A DNA stretch of 64,000 nt from Lanius collurio (lineage: Eukaryota; Chordata; Aves; Passeriformes; Laniidae), in assembly GCA_020086605.1 (NCBI GenBank), contig JACBWW010000028.1:10963987-11027986 (forward strand), in the 5' to 3' direction. A program made the translations under genes and the position numbers. The notes under the pieces are model-generated. The model saw only the letters and a program-made list of their open reading frames with translations, was not told where the DNA came from and ran no database searches. Below are positions 1-12,244 of this stretch, piece after piece. Within the stretch, counting starts at the first letter, position 1; every line of letters begins with the position of its first letter.

Positions 1-2097
1 AAGTACAGTGACAACTACCACTTCACTTTTAGCAATTACAACCATCCTGTGGGATAATATGCACATCTTTAACCTAGACCCAGCCAAAACTTAGGACTTC
101 TGGAGTGTAATAGTTCACAATCCATTCATAGATCTTTGGCACTCAGAACCAAAACCTAAGAATCCCAAATTTTAATTTTTTAAAGCATGCACATTTGAAA
201 TACCTCAGGTTTTAGGAATTATTTCGTCCATTGAGTGAGTAGAGTTGTACTGACTGTGTAACATCTGTCTCTGTAATCTCTCTGTGCATCATTTTCTCCA
301 TCTTTAAAACAGAGATCATGCTGCTTCTGCATCCCTGACGTGTTGAGAAGTCTGGGCAGGCAGTATCAGAGGAAAGACATCAAGACAAGGCTAATGAGGA
401 GAAGGATCTTTTTTATTTAACAAATTGAATGGTTTCAAAATAGCAGATATGCTACTAAAAGCCTTTATTAAAATCCCTTACAGAATTATTAGCATTTCTT
501 ATGAATGCATATAACTTTTGTTCTTTCTCTTTTTGGCACAATTCTTGAAATATTCCTGAAACATAAAGTAGTATACATGTTCCATCACTGTTTTGGTATT
601 TTGAATTTATTTTCATTCTTCTATTCATTGTTTGTTTACAAACAACCATGGAAACAAAAGTTTCCAATGCCTAATAAAAGTCCTAACCATAAACATCCTC
701 AAAAACCATTTTCATGGAGAAGTAAACACCAGGAATTCAAAAGTAATAAAGCGCTGGAGTGAAAATGTAAGCATCTACTTAGAGCTCCAGTATTGTAGTA
801 GCCTGTAAGTTTAGCAGAGTAATGCTTCCTGCCATGACAAAAGGAGAAGACAGTAGCTGTGTTTCTGCTGAAAAAATAATTTCAGCGCTGCAAATATTTA
901 CTGATCATATTGCTTGTCACTGCTCCAAGAGCTCTAGACAGATATCACTGTTTTATTTTAAATTTAAATGAATAAATAAAAATAATGATTGACATAAACA
1001 ACTTTATATAATTTCTAGTGTTCTTTTCTAATATAGCAGGTGTCTTATTTTCTTCTTAAACTGCAGTAGAGACCTCAGAAATCCTCAATAATGACTTGGC
1101 AAGCTCAAGATTATCTAAGTTATTCAGAGACATCAGTAAATACAATAGTGCTCACCCTGCACTGCATATGATTGTCTTTCCTGCTATTGCAGGCTCAGTC
1201 TCTATATTCAAATTCAACATTAGTTAGAAACAATTTCAGATCTCTTCTGTACATTCTACAATAGACACAGCTCCAGCAATCTCCAAAAGATCAATGCTGC
1301 CATCCTCTGTATCATCTGTTTCTTCAAAAAGACAGGTGCTGGGAAGGTTCCTTACGGTAACAGGTCACTCTGGTCCTGAGCACAGTGAAGAACAAAAGAG
1401 AGTTCATATTCTGTTTGATTAATTAACTCACAAATGACACACAAATGACAGAACAATCTCTTACAAGGAAGAAAAGATGGAGACATTTTAATTGATATTT
1501 AGAGCTCTCTTTACCTCATGCTTAATTTACACTTTTTGTCACTGCAGTCTCCGGCCAAGACAAACCAGTAGTCTAATCACTTTCTACTCACTAATATAAT
1601 TCTAAAACTATCAAAGATCCCTAGTAACAGCACAGTTGCTCTTTTGTTTTGTTTTAGGAGGGCATGTTGCTTTTTTGTCTTGCAGATGGAAGCACCATTT
1701 CTCAGTGCACGATGTTGAAACGGTTTCTACAATAGAGCAGCTGGGGGTTTGCAAGTGGTACTGCAATTATATGACAAAACATACTGATCATATAAACTTA
1801 CGTACACTTACCCCACCTTTAAATTAACTCAAATGCAATTTATTTATCTATGCAACAGTTAATTTTATAAGTAACACATCATCTCCCTATGCCATTCTAA
1901 TGTAAACTGACAACCTGTCCTCCTAAACAATGCAAAAAGTCAAAGTAAGCCTTGTCTTGGGTGTTCCTGCTGATCTAAATGAAAATAAAGCATGTCTGTG
2001 CACAAGATCATGAGACAGTGCTGATGATCTATCTACACACAAAGGTAATGTAAAGAATTGGTAATATAAGGTGATGCTTCATAGTTCTGTTCTAGAG
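1..2097. other. AT-rich stretch, no gene seen
   Basis: This is AT-rich sequence with only short open frames, none with a recognisable domain or convincing splice borders. I see no repeat family in it with confidence. Confidence 0.5.
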
Positions 2098-3004
2098 GCA
2101 GTTTGTTCAGTATTTTCATCAGTGATGTGGGTACAGCAACTAAAGACACAAATTGGCTGATGACACCAAACTGTGAGGTGTTGACTCTCCCAAGAAACCT
2201 TGCAAGATATCTAGATAGACTGGAGCATTGAGCAATCACCAGTGGCATGAAATTTAGCAAGACCAAATGTGGTATTCTGCACTTTGGGTGGGCTAACTCT
2301 GGACACAAGTGCAAACTGGGAGAGGAGTGGCTGGAGATCAGCCCTGCAGAACAGGATCTGGGGTGCTGGTTGGCAGCAGCACCACTGTGAGCCAGGAGTG
2401 TGCCCGGGCAGCCAAGAGGGCAAACTCTATCCTGGGGGGGCATCAAACACAGCAAGGCCAGGCAGTCAGAGAGAAGATTATCCTGCTGTATTCAGCACTG
2501 GTGTGGCCTGAGCTGAGTGCTGTGTCGGTGCTGGGTCACCCCGTTTGAGGAGGACGTGCTGGTCCTTGACTGTATCCAGAGGAGGGCACCAGAGTTGGGG
2601 AAAGGGCCGGATGGTGTATCTGTAAGGGGTGGCTGAGGACCCTGGACTGGTCTCATTTGCAGAAACGGAGGCTGAGGCTGACCTCATTGCTCTCCACAGA
2701 TTCCTGAGAAAGGGGCAATGGAGAGGGAGGTGCCGAGATCTTTCCTCTGGGATCCAGTGATAGGGCATGTAGAAATGGATCAAAGCTGTATCAGAGGTGG
2801 TTTGTAATGAACGTTACTGAAAGGGTGATCGAACACTGGAACAGATTGTCTAGAGAGATGGTCAAAGCCCTATGTCTGTTGGTGTCCAAGAGACATTTGG
2901 ACAATGCCCTTAATACCATGCTTTAACTTTTGGTTGGTTCTGAAGTGGCTGGACAGTTGTACTGGATTATTATTGCAGGCCCCTTCCAACTTGAATATTT
3001 CATT
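2098..3004 (+). mobile_element. CR1 LINE 3' fragment
   Basis: This is a 5'-truncated, decayed CR1 non-LTR retrotransposon. It starts in the reverse-transcriptase region, where a degenerate catalytic box reads L-A-D-D-T-K-L near 2158. It then runs through the CR1 C-terminal text ('snatched' phrases such as cacaagtgcaaactgggagag at about 2303, and the 'aagagggcaaactctatcctgggg' area), and ends with the typical 3' wording ggccccttccaacttgaata near 2978-2997. Frameshifts and stops are frequent, so it is inactive. The usual 3' tail of short ATTCTATG-like units is missing, because an LTR starts immediately after it. The 5' boundary is approximate. Confidence 0.85.
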
Positions 3005-4095
3005 TGTGGTGAAATTCATTTACACTGGATGGATGTCCCTAGCCCACCAAAGTCATGCTATTATTCCCCTCCCCAACTGGACATGAAAAAGGAAAATATA
3101 ACAAAAAGCACATGAGTTGAGATAAAGATAGTGAGAGATCACTCACGGATTACTGTCCAAGACAAAATAGACTCAGCTTAGGGAAATTAGTTGAATTTAT
3201 TACCAACCAAAACCAAATCAGGATAATGAGCAGTAAAACAAATCTTAAAAATACCTCTCTCCACTCATCCCTACTTCCCAGGCTTAACTTTATTCAGGAT
3301 TCCCTACCTCCTCCCTTCAGCAGGACAGGGAGATAGGGACGGGGGATGACGGTCAGTTCATCTCAGGTTGTTTCTACTGCTACTGCTTCCTCAAGGAGGA
3401 CTCCTTCCCCTGCTCCAGTGTGCTTCCTACAGTTTTCCATGAACTTCCCAGTGTGAGTCCTTCCATGTGTTACAGTTCTTCATGAGCTGCGAACTACAAC
3501 ACTGCTCCAGTGTGGGTCCCTTTCTGTGGATGCAGTCTTTCCAGGAACAGGCTGCTCCAGCAGAGGTCCCTCATGGGTCACAAGCCCGAACAGTAAATCT
3601 GCTCCAGTGTGCGCTTCCCCGAGGTCAAAGCCTTCTTTTGGGCATCCACTGCCATCTTCCATGGGCTGCAGATGGATCTTTTTTTCACCATGGAACTCCA
3701 TGGGCTGCAGGGTCACGTTTTGCCTCACCATGTTCTGCACCACAGGCTGCAAGGGAATCTCAGCACTGGCGCCTGAAGCACGTCCTCCCCGCCTTCTTCA
3801 CTGGCATTGGTATCTGCAGAGCTCTTCTTCCCACATATTCTCACTCTTCTCCTCTGTGGCTGCCATTACTTCTGTACAGTAGCATATTTTTTTCCTTCTC
3901 CAATATGTTAGCTTAGACTAGCGACCACAGTTTCTGATGAACTTGGTCTTGGCCAGCAATGAGTTCAACTTGGAGCCAACTGGCCTTGACTCTATGGGAC
4001 ATGGGGGAAGCTTCCGGCAGCTTCCCAAAGAAACCACCTCTGTAGCCCAGTCCCCTGCTGCCAGAATCTTGTCATAAGACATTATTGTCAATACA
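3005..4095 (-). mobile_element. Solo LTR, avian ERV (about 1.1 kb, minus orientation)
   Basis: The LTR reads TGTGGTG at its left end and ATACA at its right end, so both strands begin TG and end CA. The minus orientation follows from an AATAAA signal on the minus strand (complement of 3196-3201). It also follows from the order seen in the related LTR at 9902-10970. Shared text includes aagcttccggcagcttccc near 4009 and repeated 'atgggctgcag' units near 3660-3710. The middle part holds degenerate repeats of a TGCTCCAG unit at 3411, 3503, 3553 and 3600. I recognise this family from bird genomes and would expect ERVL-like affiliation. No clean target-site duplication is visible (tcatt on the left, cctct on the right). 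Open frames inside it are not counted as genes. Confidence 0.8.
3196..3201 (-). promoter_or_regulatory. LTR polyadenylation signal AATAAA
   Basis: The plus strand reads tttatt, giving AATAAA on the minus strand inside the LTR. The equivalent signal sits at the matching place in the 9902-10970 LTR. Confidence 0.55.
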
Positions 4096-7000
4096 CCTCT
4101 TCTGTCTCTTTTCTCCTCTCCTCTCCATTACAGCTCTTCATTACAGTAACCTCTCTTACAGGTATGAGAGGACATGAGTGCAGAATGTATTTGTCTTATA
4201 CAGCATTGATAAAAAATCTGTTCTAGTAACAAACATAGTTTGGTAAATCTGAATGCAGATCAGTTTTTTTCGTACTCAGTGTTCTTCCTGAACTTCCCAA
4301 CTTGACACGCATTTAGGTTCTTTATAGCACAGTTGTCACACTAGAAAAGTTTTATTAAACCTCTGAAGCTATGATTCTAAGACATTCTCAACCACTGAGG
4401 AAATGATAAGTTCTGCATCTGAAGTTTCAGTGCTTCCATTTTATTAGCAAGGAGACTTTCTTCTTCTTTTGTGTTCCTAGAAAAGGGTATGTAGACACCT
4501 TGGTAGCTTTTCAAGAAGAAGCAGAAACAGTCCAAGTTAGACAAAAGCATCTATGAAATTTTATTAATAAGTAAAACCTCTTACATTATCAATATCACAC
4601 CAGAGAAAAATCTGCAAAGCTGTAGCTGAGACCATGCTGCTACATCACAGAATCAACTCCTAGTGCAAAAACTTACATTTCTTTTAAAGAAAGGGCTCAC
4701 TGGTTCTTTATACATTTTCACCTGTAATGTTGAGTTAGGGAGAAAAGCTATTCATTCTAAAGATTTCTTATTACATTTAGTCCCAATGCAAAGGTACAGT
4801 GTATAGCACAGGAGGGCTATAGTCTATCTGAAGCTTAACTGATAAACAGTTGTCAGAATGAGAACCTAGAAGGACTAGACCAACTAGAAGGACTGCTTTC
4901 AGTACTCCAGAGTTTAAATTGTTTAGAGTGATCAGTGAAGAATCATCCTCTTCCTATACAGAATTTTGATATGTTGCTTCGAGATCTGAAGCTCCTTGAA
5001 ACTAGCATTGCAGTGATGGACTTTCACTGGGAAAATGCAGACTTGGCTATTGTAAGAAGTCTTCTCTGATAGAGGACAATATTATGCCTTCTAGCTTTAT
5101 AGATTATCTACTCAGGCTAGAGCACTCATTGAGTTGTACAAGAGGTTGCCTATAAACGTCTTTTTTTACAGAATGGCACGTAATCAATTAACTTCTGATT
5201 ACAAGACTCTTCTCATATGCCTATGTTATACTTATTCCACATCCTTATGGTAAACAAAAAATTTCACAACTATCATTGTGAACTATTCATTAACAAGTGT
5301 TCTAAGAGAAGAGTGTAACTGCAAAAGTTAGAGTTTCAGTGCTTCCTGCTTTCTTCACTTAAAATTATTGTGCTTCCTGTTTCTTTTGCTTAAAACAATT
5401 ATGCTCCCTTTTCTCTGTACTTGAACTTCATCTTGCATCATTTTTTATTCTGATGGATATTTTTTTTCTTGCCTACAGGCTAGAAAATATCTTACTTAAT
5501 TATTCCGTGTGACCTTCATCCAGAATTTTATTGCCAAATTACTAGATTTACTAAATTAATAATTACTAAATTACTAGCTTGGTTGCTTTTGTTCCATTAG
5601 AATGTGGAGGAAAGACCTTAAATGGACTTATTTTTTATAGTCATGAATTTTATAACAGCAGTTTAAAAAATATGCACTCACAGAAGGAATATATTTATGA
5701 ATGTCAAAAATCTTCCTAAACAATTGCCCTACTTTTCATACAGAAGTACTCAGAATGTTTCCACAGATCATGCAAAAGTCCTGTTTAACCACTTGTCAAG
5801 GACTTTACTACACTGAGAACAAGTTTTGCAACAATGTTTTAAGAGCTGTCTCAAATCTTCATCCATAGTATTAGCGAAGAGCTGGTACTGTCATCAGTGT
5901 ACCCTGACATCTCACTGATATTTAGAGATCATTTTAGTGACACATTTTCAAAAGTGCTTGAAGACATGCAGATAGGCATGGGATGGGATTTTCAATAGAT
6001 GACCATATATCTTTGAAATCAAGGGCCATGATACACCCACGCTCTGCTGGGCTGGAAACCTCTCTAGATATATTCTTGCCATTGCTAATGTTACAATTTA
6101 AATTGTAATGTCGCATTTAAATTCTGACTCCTTGACGACTGAAGACGAGCCATTATTCTCCATTTTTGATTTTCCAGTACTGATTAAATTGTAAAAATTA
6201 ATTGGAATTATATCTTCCTTGCCTTATCTGACTATCTCTGTCTGCAGGCAAAAATCAAATGTGATGCTTCAGCATATGGTACATATCCTTTTTCTTATTG
6301 AGGAGCTCAGCCATATGAGAGTGGTTCTATGCTTTTACCACCAGAGTAGGACATAGTTTATACCTTGAAGATAATCAAATTAGGCAAACCAGATGATAAT
6401 GCCTTAATATCAAGTCTGAAGTAGGATTATAGTCTCACAGAGAAGGAAAGGAGAGGCTGCAGTGTCTTTGTAAGGTGATAACAGAGATCTGGGACTAATA
6501 TATCAGTTTCTTCAGAATTTCAGACCAATGCTTTGGACATAAACAAAAGATAGAGAATGTCCAAGGAACAGTATCCTTTTACCACCACACAGAATTTAAA
6601 AATTTATTTATTTATTTTTAAATCTGTTTTGAAGTAGCTTCTTTCTTTGATTTACTCAGGTAGTAAGATGAAAGGAGAAAATTAGGAAGTTGGAAGGCTT
6701 GAGCAAAATATCCACCTAGATGTCAGGACTGAATACTACCTTTCACAGTCTTCAGTGTTAAATTAACTTATTCTTATCACCTCTAATTCCTAAAGAAGGT
6801 ATCTAAAGAATGCCTTAATGAGATTGTTAGGTGCACTTAAGGAGAATCTAGCCAGATTAACTTTTTTTACTTATAAGACTCTTCAGCACCATGGAAAAAC
6901 TGTCGAGAAATAGTTCCTCTTTGTTACCTCAGAGTCTTTAGTTAATGAAGCAAAAGGACAGTGAAAAAGAACATTTGAGAAGACCAGAATGAAAAATAAG

Positions 7001-9901
7001 CAATCTATCTATATTTACCTGTAGTAAAATACAGACAGCTTCATAATCACTGAAGCATGCCCATAAACACATAAGATCCATCATAAGGTCAGTGCTTCAA
7101 ACTTAAGGGCAGATGGAGACTAAACTGTAAAATTTAGCTACTTGCTAAGACCTTATGAAAACAGACCTGTGGTTTCAGCATTATAGCTGTCTTCTTCACT
7201 ATTACACAGCTGAAGGCATAAAAATACACTCATCTTGGAGCAGAAAAGGACTATGTGCACTGAAAATCCAGTAGGGTTCCCTCCAGCTGTAGTGAAGCAC
7301 AGAGGTTCCTTTAAAGTGAACCTGTCAGTTAAGTCCTAGACTTGGCTTAATAAAGAATTTGCAGAACACAACATTAAGAACAATCTTCAATCATTCAGAA
7401 ATGTACTTGGTATTTCCGAAAAACAACAGCAGTATGCTAGTCTGTGACAATCAGTGGGTAAAACTGGCTATAATTAATGAATCTAATTTCACAGTTTGAG
7501 AGGTGGGTAAATGCCTGTGTTACTGGTTGGGCAAATGCAGATGTTACCTCATATATGTGAGAATTATATGTATCATACCTGAGTCAGAGGAGCCCTGGAG
7601 CTAGAGTTTTATTCCCTCTCACCTACCTAAAAAGCAAGCCAACAGAGGATTCTTAACATTTCCAGATGTGACACCTAAGTCTTATTCAGCTCTTTTATTT
7701 TCCAGTTTTAGAAAATCCCATGTTACCTTTATAACACTCACATTAATAGATCCTAGGACGAATCTGGATCTAGAGTTATTAAAAAGAAATTTTTTAAGTG
7801 TGTCTTTTGGGGTTTTTTGAAGAAAATGTCCCATCAGTTTTTATGCAAATTAATAAGGATTACTGAAACTGTTCGGTCCTCACCAAGGATAGTCATAATT
7901 TATCTTCCACCACTCTCAGAATGGTTTAAATTTGACTAAAAAACCCCCACTAGCTTTCTTCTTTAATTACAAATATACATTATGCTTAGTTGCATTCCCA
8001 TTCAAAATTGAACAAAATGGAGGAAAAAATGAAATACTCAACCAAATTAGTATTAGAGTACTGAGATTACCAGTGCACTTAGTTCTTCCAAACAAAAAAC
8101 AAAAACTGCCTTAAAACCAACAGCTGATGGGCAAAAATATATTTTACAAACAGAAGCCATGGTCCCATCATGAGAGGCATGCAGGTAGATGACATTGGCT
8201 GTGGGTGTTCAACTGACTTCAAGGAAGCCACATGTGACAGTAACTGCTACAGCATCTGTAATTCTTTGGCATTCAGTACCAAATTTTTATCTGAAAAGAC
8301 ACATCTACTGGTTTCATTTTGGTCTATCTGACAAGATCTATGGAGAAAAATCTGTTTATTTCTTTCGCTGACTCTGCAACATTAGTGAATATTTAAATGC
8401 TCCAGGAAATTAGAAATGTTAATTTAAACTACAATTAAGAACATAAATAAAGAAAGTTATGTTCTGCAAATGAAAATAAATTTTTAGGGTAAGAGTTCTT
8501 ATTTCCCAACTTCTAAGGAAATGTTATCAACAAAGCAAAGCAAATAACATGACCTTAGTTATTTTCTAAAAACTTGCAAGTGTGCCTTCAAAGGGAGCTA
8601 AATTACATTGCCATTAAAATTTAAGGACTCTTCCTTAAGGAACATAAAGATCTGTAGTTCCTTTAGCTGGACTTCTGCAAATTCTTAATGTGGTTACAGT
8701 ACTAAATGCAGGGGGAAAAATAATTTTAAAGACATGCAATGCATTAAACTTTGTAGGAAACACTAAAAGGGTAAGTGTAAAAAAGGTTGTTGAATATTTG
8801 CACACATATCTGAAATGTATAGTTATCAACATAAATCTTCCTTTGGAACTAAATAAAGGTTTAATAAATGTGCATATTTGTATTTTTGAAAATGCAGTCA
8901 TTTGGCAAACCTGCATAAGCTGATAAAATAAGTCTTGGGGTCTTGTGAACTCTGAAAAATGAAACAGTAAGTATTTCTTCCAATTAAATGTTGAAGTCTG
9001 CTTCAGCAGTGATTATTTCTGTCACACACTGGGAAATCATAAAAAATGAACAAGTATTGGTTACAAAAGTTCTAGAAAAGGAAAATGAAAATAGGCATAA
9101 ATTTTAAAGAAAAGTTTACTTGTGAAACAAAATTCAGAAGTGCCTTAAAGAGTCTCAGTTTTCTTTTTAAGCTTTCACTTTATATTTTTCTGGAAAAAGA
9201 ATATAAGAAACTTCAAAGGAAATATATCTTTGTAAATTTAGAGAGAGTTAAGTTCTAGCAAATGTCATTCACATTTATGTTGGTGTATACCAATATACAT
9301 TGGTATATTCTATGCATACAGCTGGGGAAGATATACAAACAAGTATATAGAAGAAACAAGTATCAACTCACATAGGGCACAGCAATTGCTGTATCACTGA
9401 AAGTGTAGTAAAACAGCTCAAGTGGCAAGAAGCAGACTAATCATCAGTTTCCTGTAAATATGCAGAAGTGCCTGCTGCTTAAAAAAATTTTTTTTAAACT
9501 CTGGGGAAGAGGGAAGAAAGGTAGATTTCAGAACAAGGATATGTGAAAAAGCTTATAAAAGGTCTAAAGATCATGGAAAGTTCAGGAGAACTAAGAAAAT
9601 CAAGGCTGAAGGACTAAAAAGGTACAATAAATATTTTCATATCCTTTAGAGTAGAAAGGACAGAATTAAATAAAAATGGGTGTGGATTGGTTCCATATAA
9701 ATTGAATATAGTTGTGCAAAAATTACTCACAAAACTTCTGTGATATAATGAAAAATTAATATGGAATCTAGTTGCCATTTTAAAAATATATCCAATATCG
9801 GGGCAGAATCACGTACGCAACTCATAATAGCTATATAAGCTGACATTTCTCTATTCATTTTTTTCTTGCAGAGCATTATCTTCATTCTAAAGGTGAGATG
9901 A
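4096..9901. other. AT-rich intergenic or intronic stretch, no gene seen
   Basis: Nearly 6 kb without a recognisable gene or a confident repeat. A TTTA-rich simple tract lies near 6598-6622. A palindromic TATACCAATATACATTGGTATA-like segment lies near 9285-9307. The open frames (60-90 codons) show no motif and have the lengths expected by chance in AT-rich DNA. Confidence 0.5.
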
Positions 9902-10081
9902 TGTGGTTTGACACTGGCCCAACGCCAGGCACCCAGGAGAGCCGCTCGCTCACCCTCCCCTGCCACAGCCGGGCAGAGGAGGCAAAAGGAAAAAAAAATT
10001 AACAAAAGCTTCATGAGCGAGATAAGGACCGGGAGAAACACTAAAAAGAGGAAACAGGCTCAACTTAAGCAGTGAAGTGCA

Positions 10082-10087
10082 TTTATT
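10082..10087 (-). promoter_or_regulatory. LTR polyadenylation signal AATAAA
   Basis: Complement of tttatt. It lies about 180 bp from the 3' end of the minus-oriented LTR. Confidence 0.5.
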
Positions 10088-10775
10088 ACTAACAGAATCA
10101 GAGGAAAATAATGAGAAATAAAATAAGCCCCTAGAACACCTTCTCCCCCCAGCCCCTCCCTCCTTCCCACCGACAGCGCAGGGAGACAGGGCATGGGGCT
10201 TTGCTCCGTCCATCACCGAGATTCTCTTCGCTGCTCCGGGAGAGGAGCCTTCCCCTGTGAGGCCGTGGGTCCCTCCCACAGGACACGGTTCTCCTGAACT
10301 TCCCCGGCGTGGGCCCGCTCTCGGGAGCAGCAGCCACACCGCCCCTGCTGCAGCGTGAGCCCCTCCCAGGGCACACAGCCCTCCCCACACTGCTGCGCCA
10401 GGGCTCTCTCTTCCCTCGGGGTGCAGCCTCCAGTTCCGGCTGCTCCAGCCTGGAAGCTGCGCCCTCTCTCTCCCCCGGGTCTTCCACTGGAGCACGGCCT
10501 CCTCCAGGCCCCCACCCGCTCCGGCACGGGCACCTCCCCACGGGCTGCGGGTGGGTCTCCGCATCCCCCGTGGATCCCCGTGGGCTGCAGGGGCACGGCT
10601 GCTTCCCCATGGGCTGCACCGCGGCCTGCAGAGGAACCGCGGCTCCGGAGCTGGAGCACCTCCTGCCCCTCCTTCTGCACCGACCTGGGTGCCGCCAGGT
10701 TGTTTCCCTCACGTGTGCTCACCTCCTCCTCTTCTCTGGCTGGAATCCGAAATCTTGTGACTTTGTTTTGATTTT

Positions 10776-10788
10776 CTGCTTAAATATG
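10776..10788 (-). promoter_or_regulatory. LTR TATA-like box
   Basis: The minus strand reads GCATATTTAAGCAG. It lies about 190 bp inside the 5' end of this minus-oriented LTR, where a U3 promoter is expected. Confidence 0.45.
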
Positions 10789-10970
10789 CCATCACAGAGG
10801 TGTTACCAGCCTCTCTCACAGGCCCAGTTCTGGCCAGCAGCATGTCCGCCTTCAGAGCCATCAGACACTGGCTCTGCTGGACACGGTGGGAAGCTTCCAG
10901 CAGCTTCCTCACAGGAGCCGTCTTTGTGGCCCCCGTGCTACCTAAAAGCGGGGCCTGCCAATCCAATACA

Positions 10971-11891
10971 GATGTCAAGGTACAGAGATACTAAATATGA
11001 AAATCAGCATGGGTAGGACTAAAGACCCCCTTGAAATTAGTCAAGAGGGACAGCTTTAAACAAGTATTTAATTTAGCAACAGAGAGCTTGTACAATTTGA
11101 TCTCAAGCGCATACATTAAAATATAACTGAAAATTCCTATTTATTGGGGGGCTGAGGGGGAGTTGGGGGAAGTATCTAGGAAAAGAAGCAGTTGACTAAA
11201 AGACATGTTAGAATCCCAGGTATGCCATGCTCTGCCCCGGCCTTACAATTAAATTTCTGCTTTGGATTTAATTTAATTTGTAAAAAACAAACAGACAAAC
11301 AAACAAACAACAACAACAAGAAGACTCTGAATGGCTGATATCTGAAAAAGAAATATCAGTCTCCTAAGTCAGCATCCTCCTGCTGGGTGTTACCTTCTAA
11401 AAGAGAGTTAGATCTATGTCAAAAAGATTTTCTCCTGCCAAATGCTAACTGTTAATCCTATAGACATCAAGTCAAGTAAAAAATTTGACCAGATATGGAG
11501 CTCTAGCCATTGCATTCTTTCTAGAATAAAACAAGAAACAGACTCACTAAGTTTGTGGGAATGATTTCCAGTGTGACGAGGAGATGTTTTTCAAAAGACT
11601 AACTCATGTAAGAAATGGTCAGCTCTTAGTTCAGAGACATAGCCCAGAAAACATGCTAAGCTTAAATATGTATCTTTATCTATATCTATCTAAATATCTG
11701 TGTGTCTAAATAGATAGAGAGGTAGAGCCTTTGTTTGTACTTACCTGCTGATGGCTAACTCTTGGTGTTATTAGCTGTCCACTGCTTAATTTTTGTGGCG
11801 AGCTTGCCTCTTTATGTCTTGGAATATCCTTACACCATTCACAAACAGCCTAAATATCCCTTGACTGTGCAGCCCCACTTAAGCCAGTGTT
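10971..11891. other. AT-rich stretch with simple tracts
   Basis: No gene seen. A (CAAA)n/(CAA)n tract lies at about 11285-11322, and a (TATC)n-like stretch at about 11668-11725. Confidence 0.5.
11285..11322. repeat. (CAAA)n/(CAA)n simple repeat
   Basis: Short A-rich microsatellite made of CAAA units changing to CAA units. Confidence 0.7.
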
Positions 11892-12244
11892 TGTTGACAG
11901 GTACCACCAGAAGCAGAAGTTGAGAAGAGAAATATAGCTCAAACTTCTTATGATGTTAAGTCATTTATTCCCTCTGTCCTGGGGGAAACAGAGCACCCAA
12001 CCTGGGCAGAGCCAGCGAGGTAAGAGGGTGAGGTTTTCCATCCTGCTGGTTTTATCACAGACGGGGAAAAGGGGATACCAGGGGCGGGGCTGGGAAAAAC
12101 AACCAACCAGATCAGAGCCCGGGCTGCTGGAACATTGGACAGACCTGACTCAGTCACATGGCAGGGACCCGGCCGGGGTTGGCGGGGGTGTGGGTGGAGC
12201 CCAGGGGGATCTGCCGCAACAGCTAACACCTGGATTTTCTGACA
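11892..12244 (-). mobile_element. Compact 353-bp solo LTR with target-site duplication (minus orientation)
   Basis: The left end is TGTTGACAGGTACC and the right end is TTTTCTGACA, so both strands begin TGT and end ACA, with short inverted termini (TGTTGACAG versus TGTCAGAAA). The flanks are agtgtt (11886-11891) and agtgtc (12245-12250), a 5-of-6 match to a 6-bp target duplication. On the minus strand a TATA-like TGATAAAACC (about 12050-12060) is followed about 80-90 bp later by GGGAATAAATG (about 11965-11975). This gives the U3-R-U5 order of a retroviral LTR. A 6-bp duplication and a short LTR fit ERVK/alpharetrovirus-like elements, but the class is inference. It is a GC-rich island in AT-rich surroundings. 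Confidence 0.72.

Larger units (their letters stand above)
9902..10970 (-). mobile_element. Solo LTR, GC-rich avian ERV (about 1.07 kb, minus orientation)
   Basis: The left end is TGTGGTTTGAC and the right end is CCAATACA, giving TG...CA on both strands. The flanks are gatga (9897-9901) and gatgt (10971-10975), a 4-of-5 match compatible with a 5-bp target duplication. On the minus strand a TATA-like ATATTTAAGC lies at about 10776-10788 and an AATAAA signal at 10082-10087, in the order promoter then polyadenylation site expected for an LTR. The centre is strongly GC-rich, which makes stop-free frames of up to 235 codons on both strands. These have no domain and are not annotated as genes. The element is related to the LTR at 3005-4095 by its shared 'ggaagcttccagcagcttcc' block near 10890-10910. 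Confidence 0.82.

Noticed and set aside
2033..2783. Overlapping 70-140 codon frames on both strands
   Set aside because: They coincide with the CR1 fragment at 2098-3004 and are shadows of its decayed ORF2.
10309..11016. Open frame of 235 codons on the plus strand, with others of 193-204 codons on the minus strand
   Set aside because: All lie inside or almost inside the GC-rich LTR at 9902-10970. GC richness removes stop codons on both strands at once, and no domain is present.
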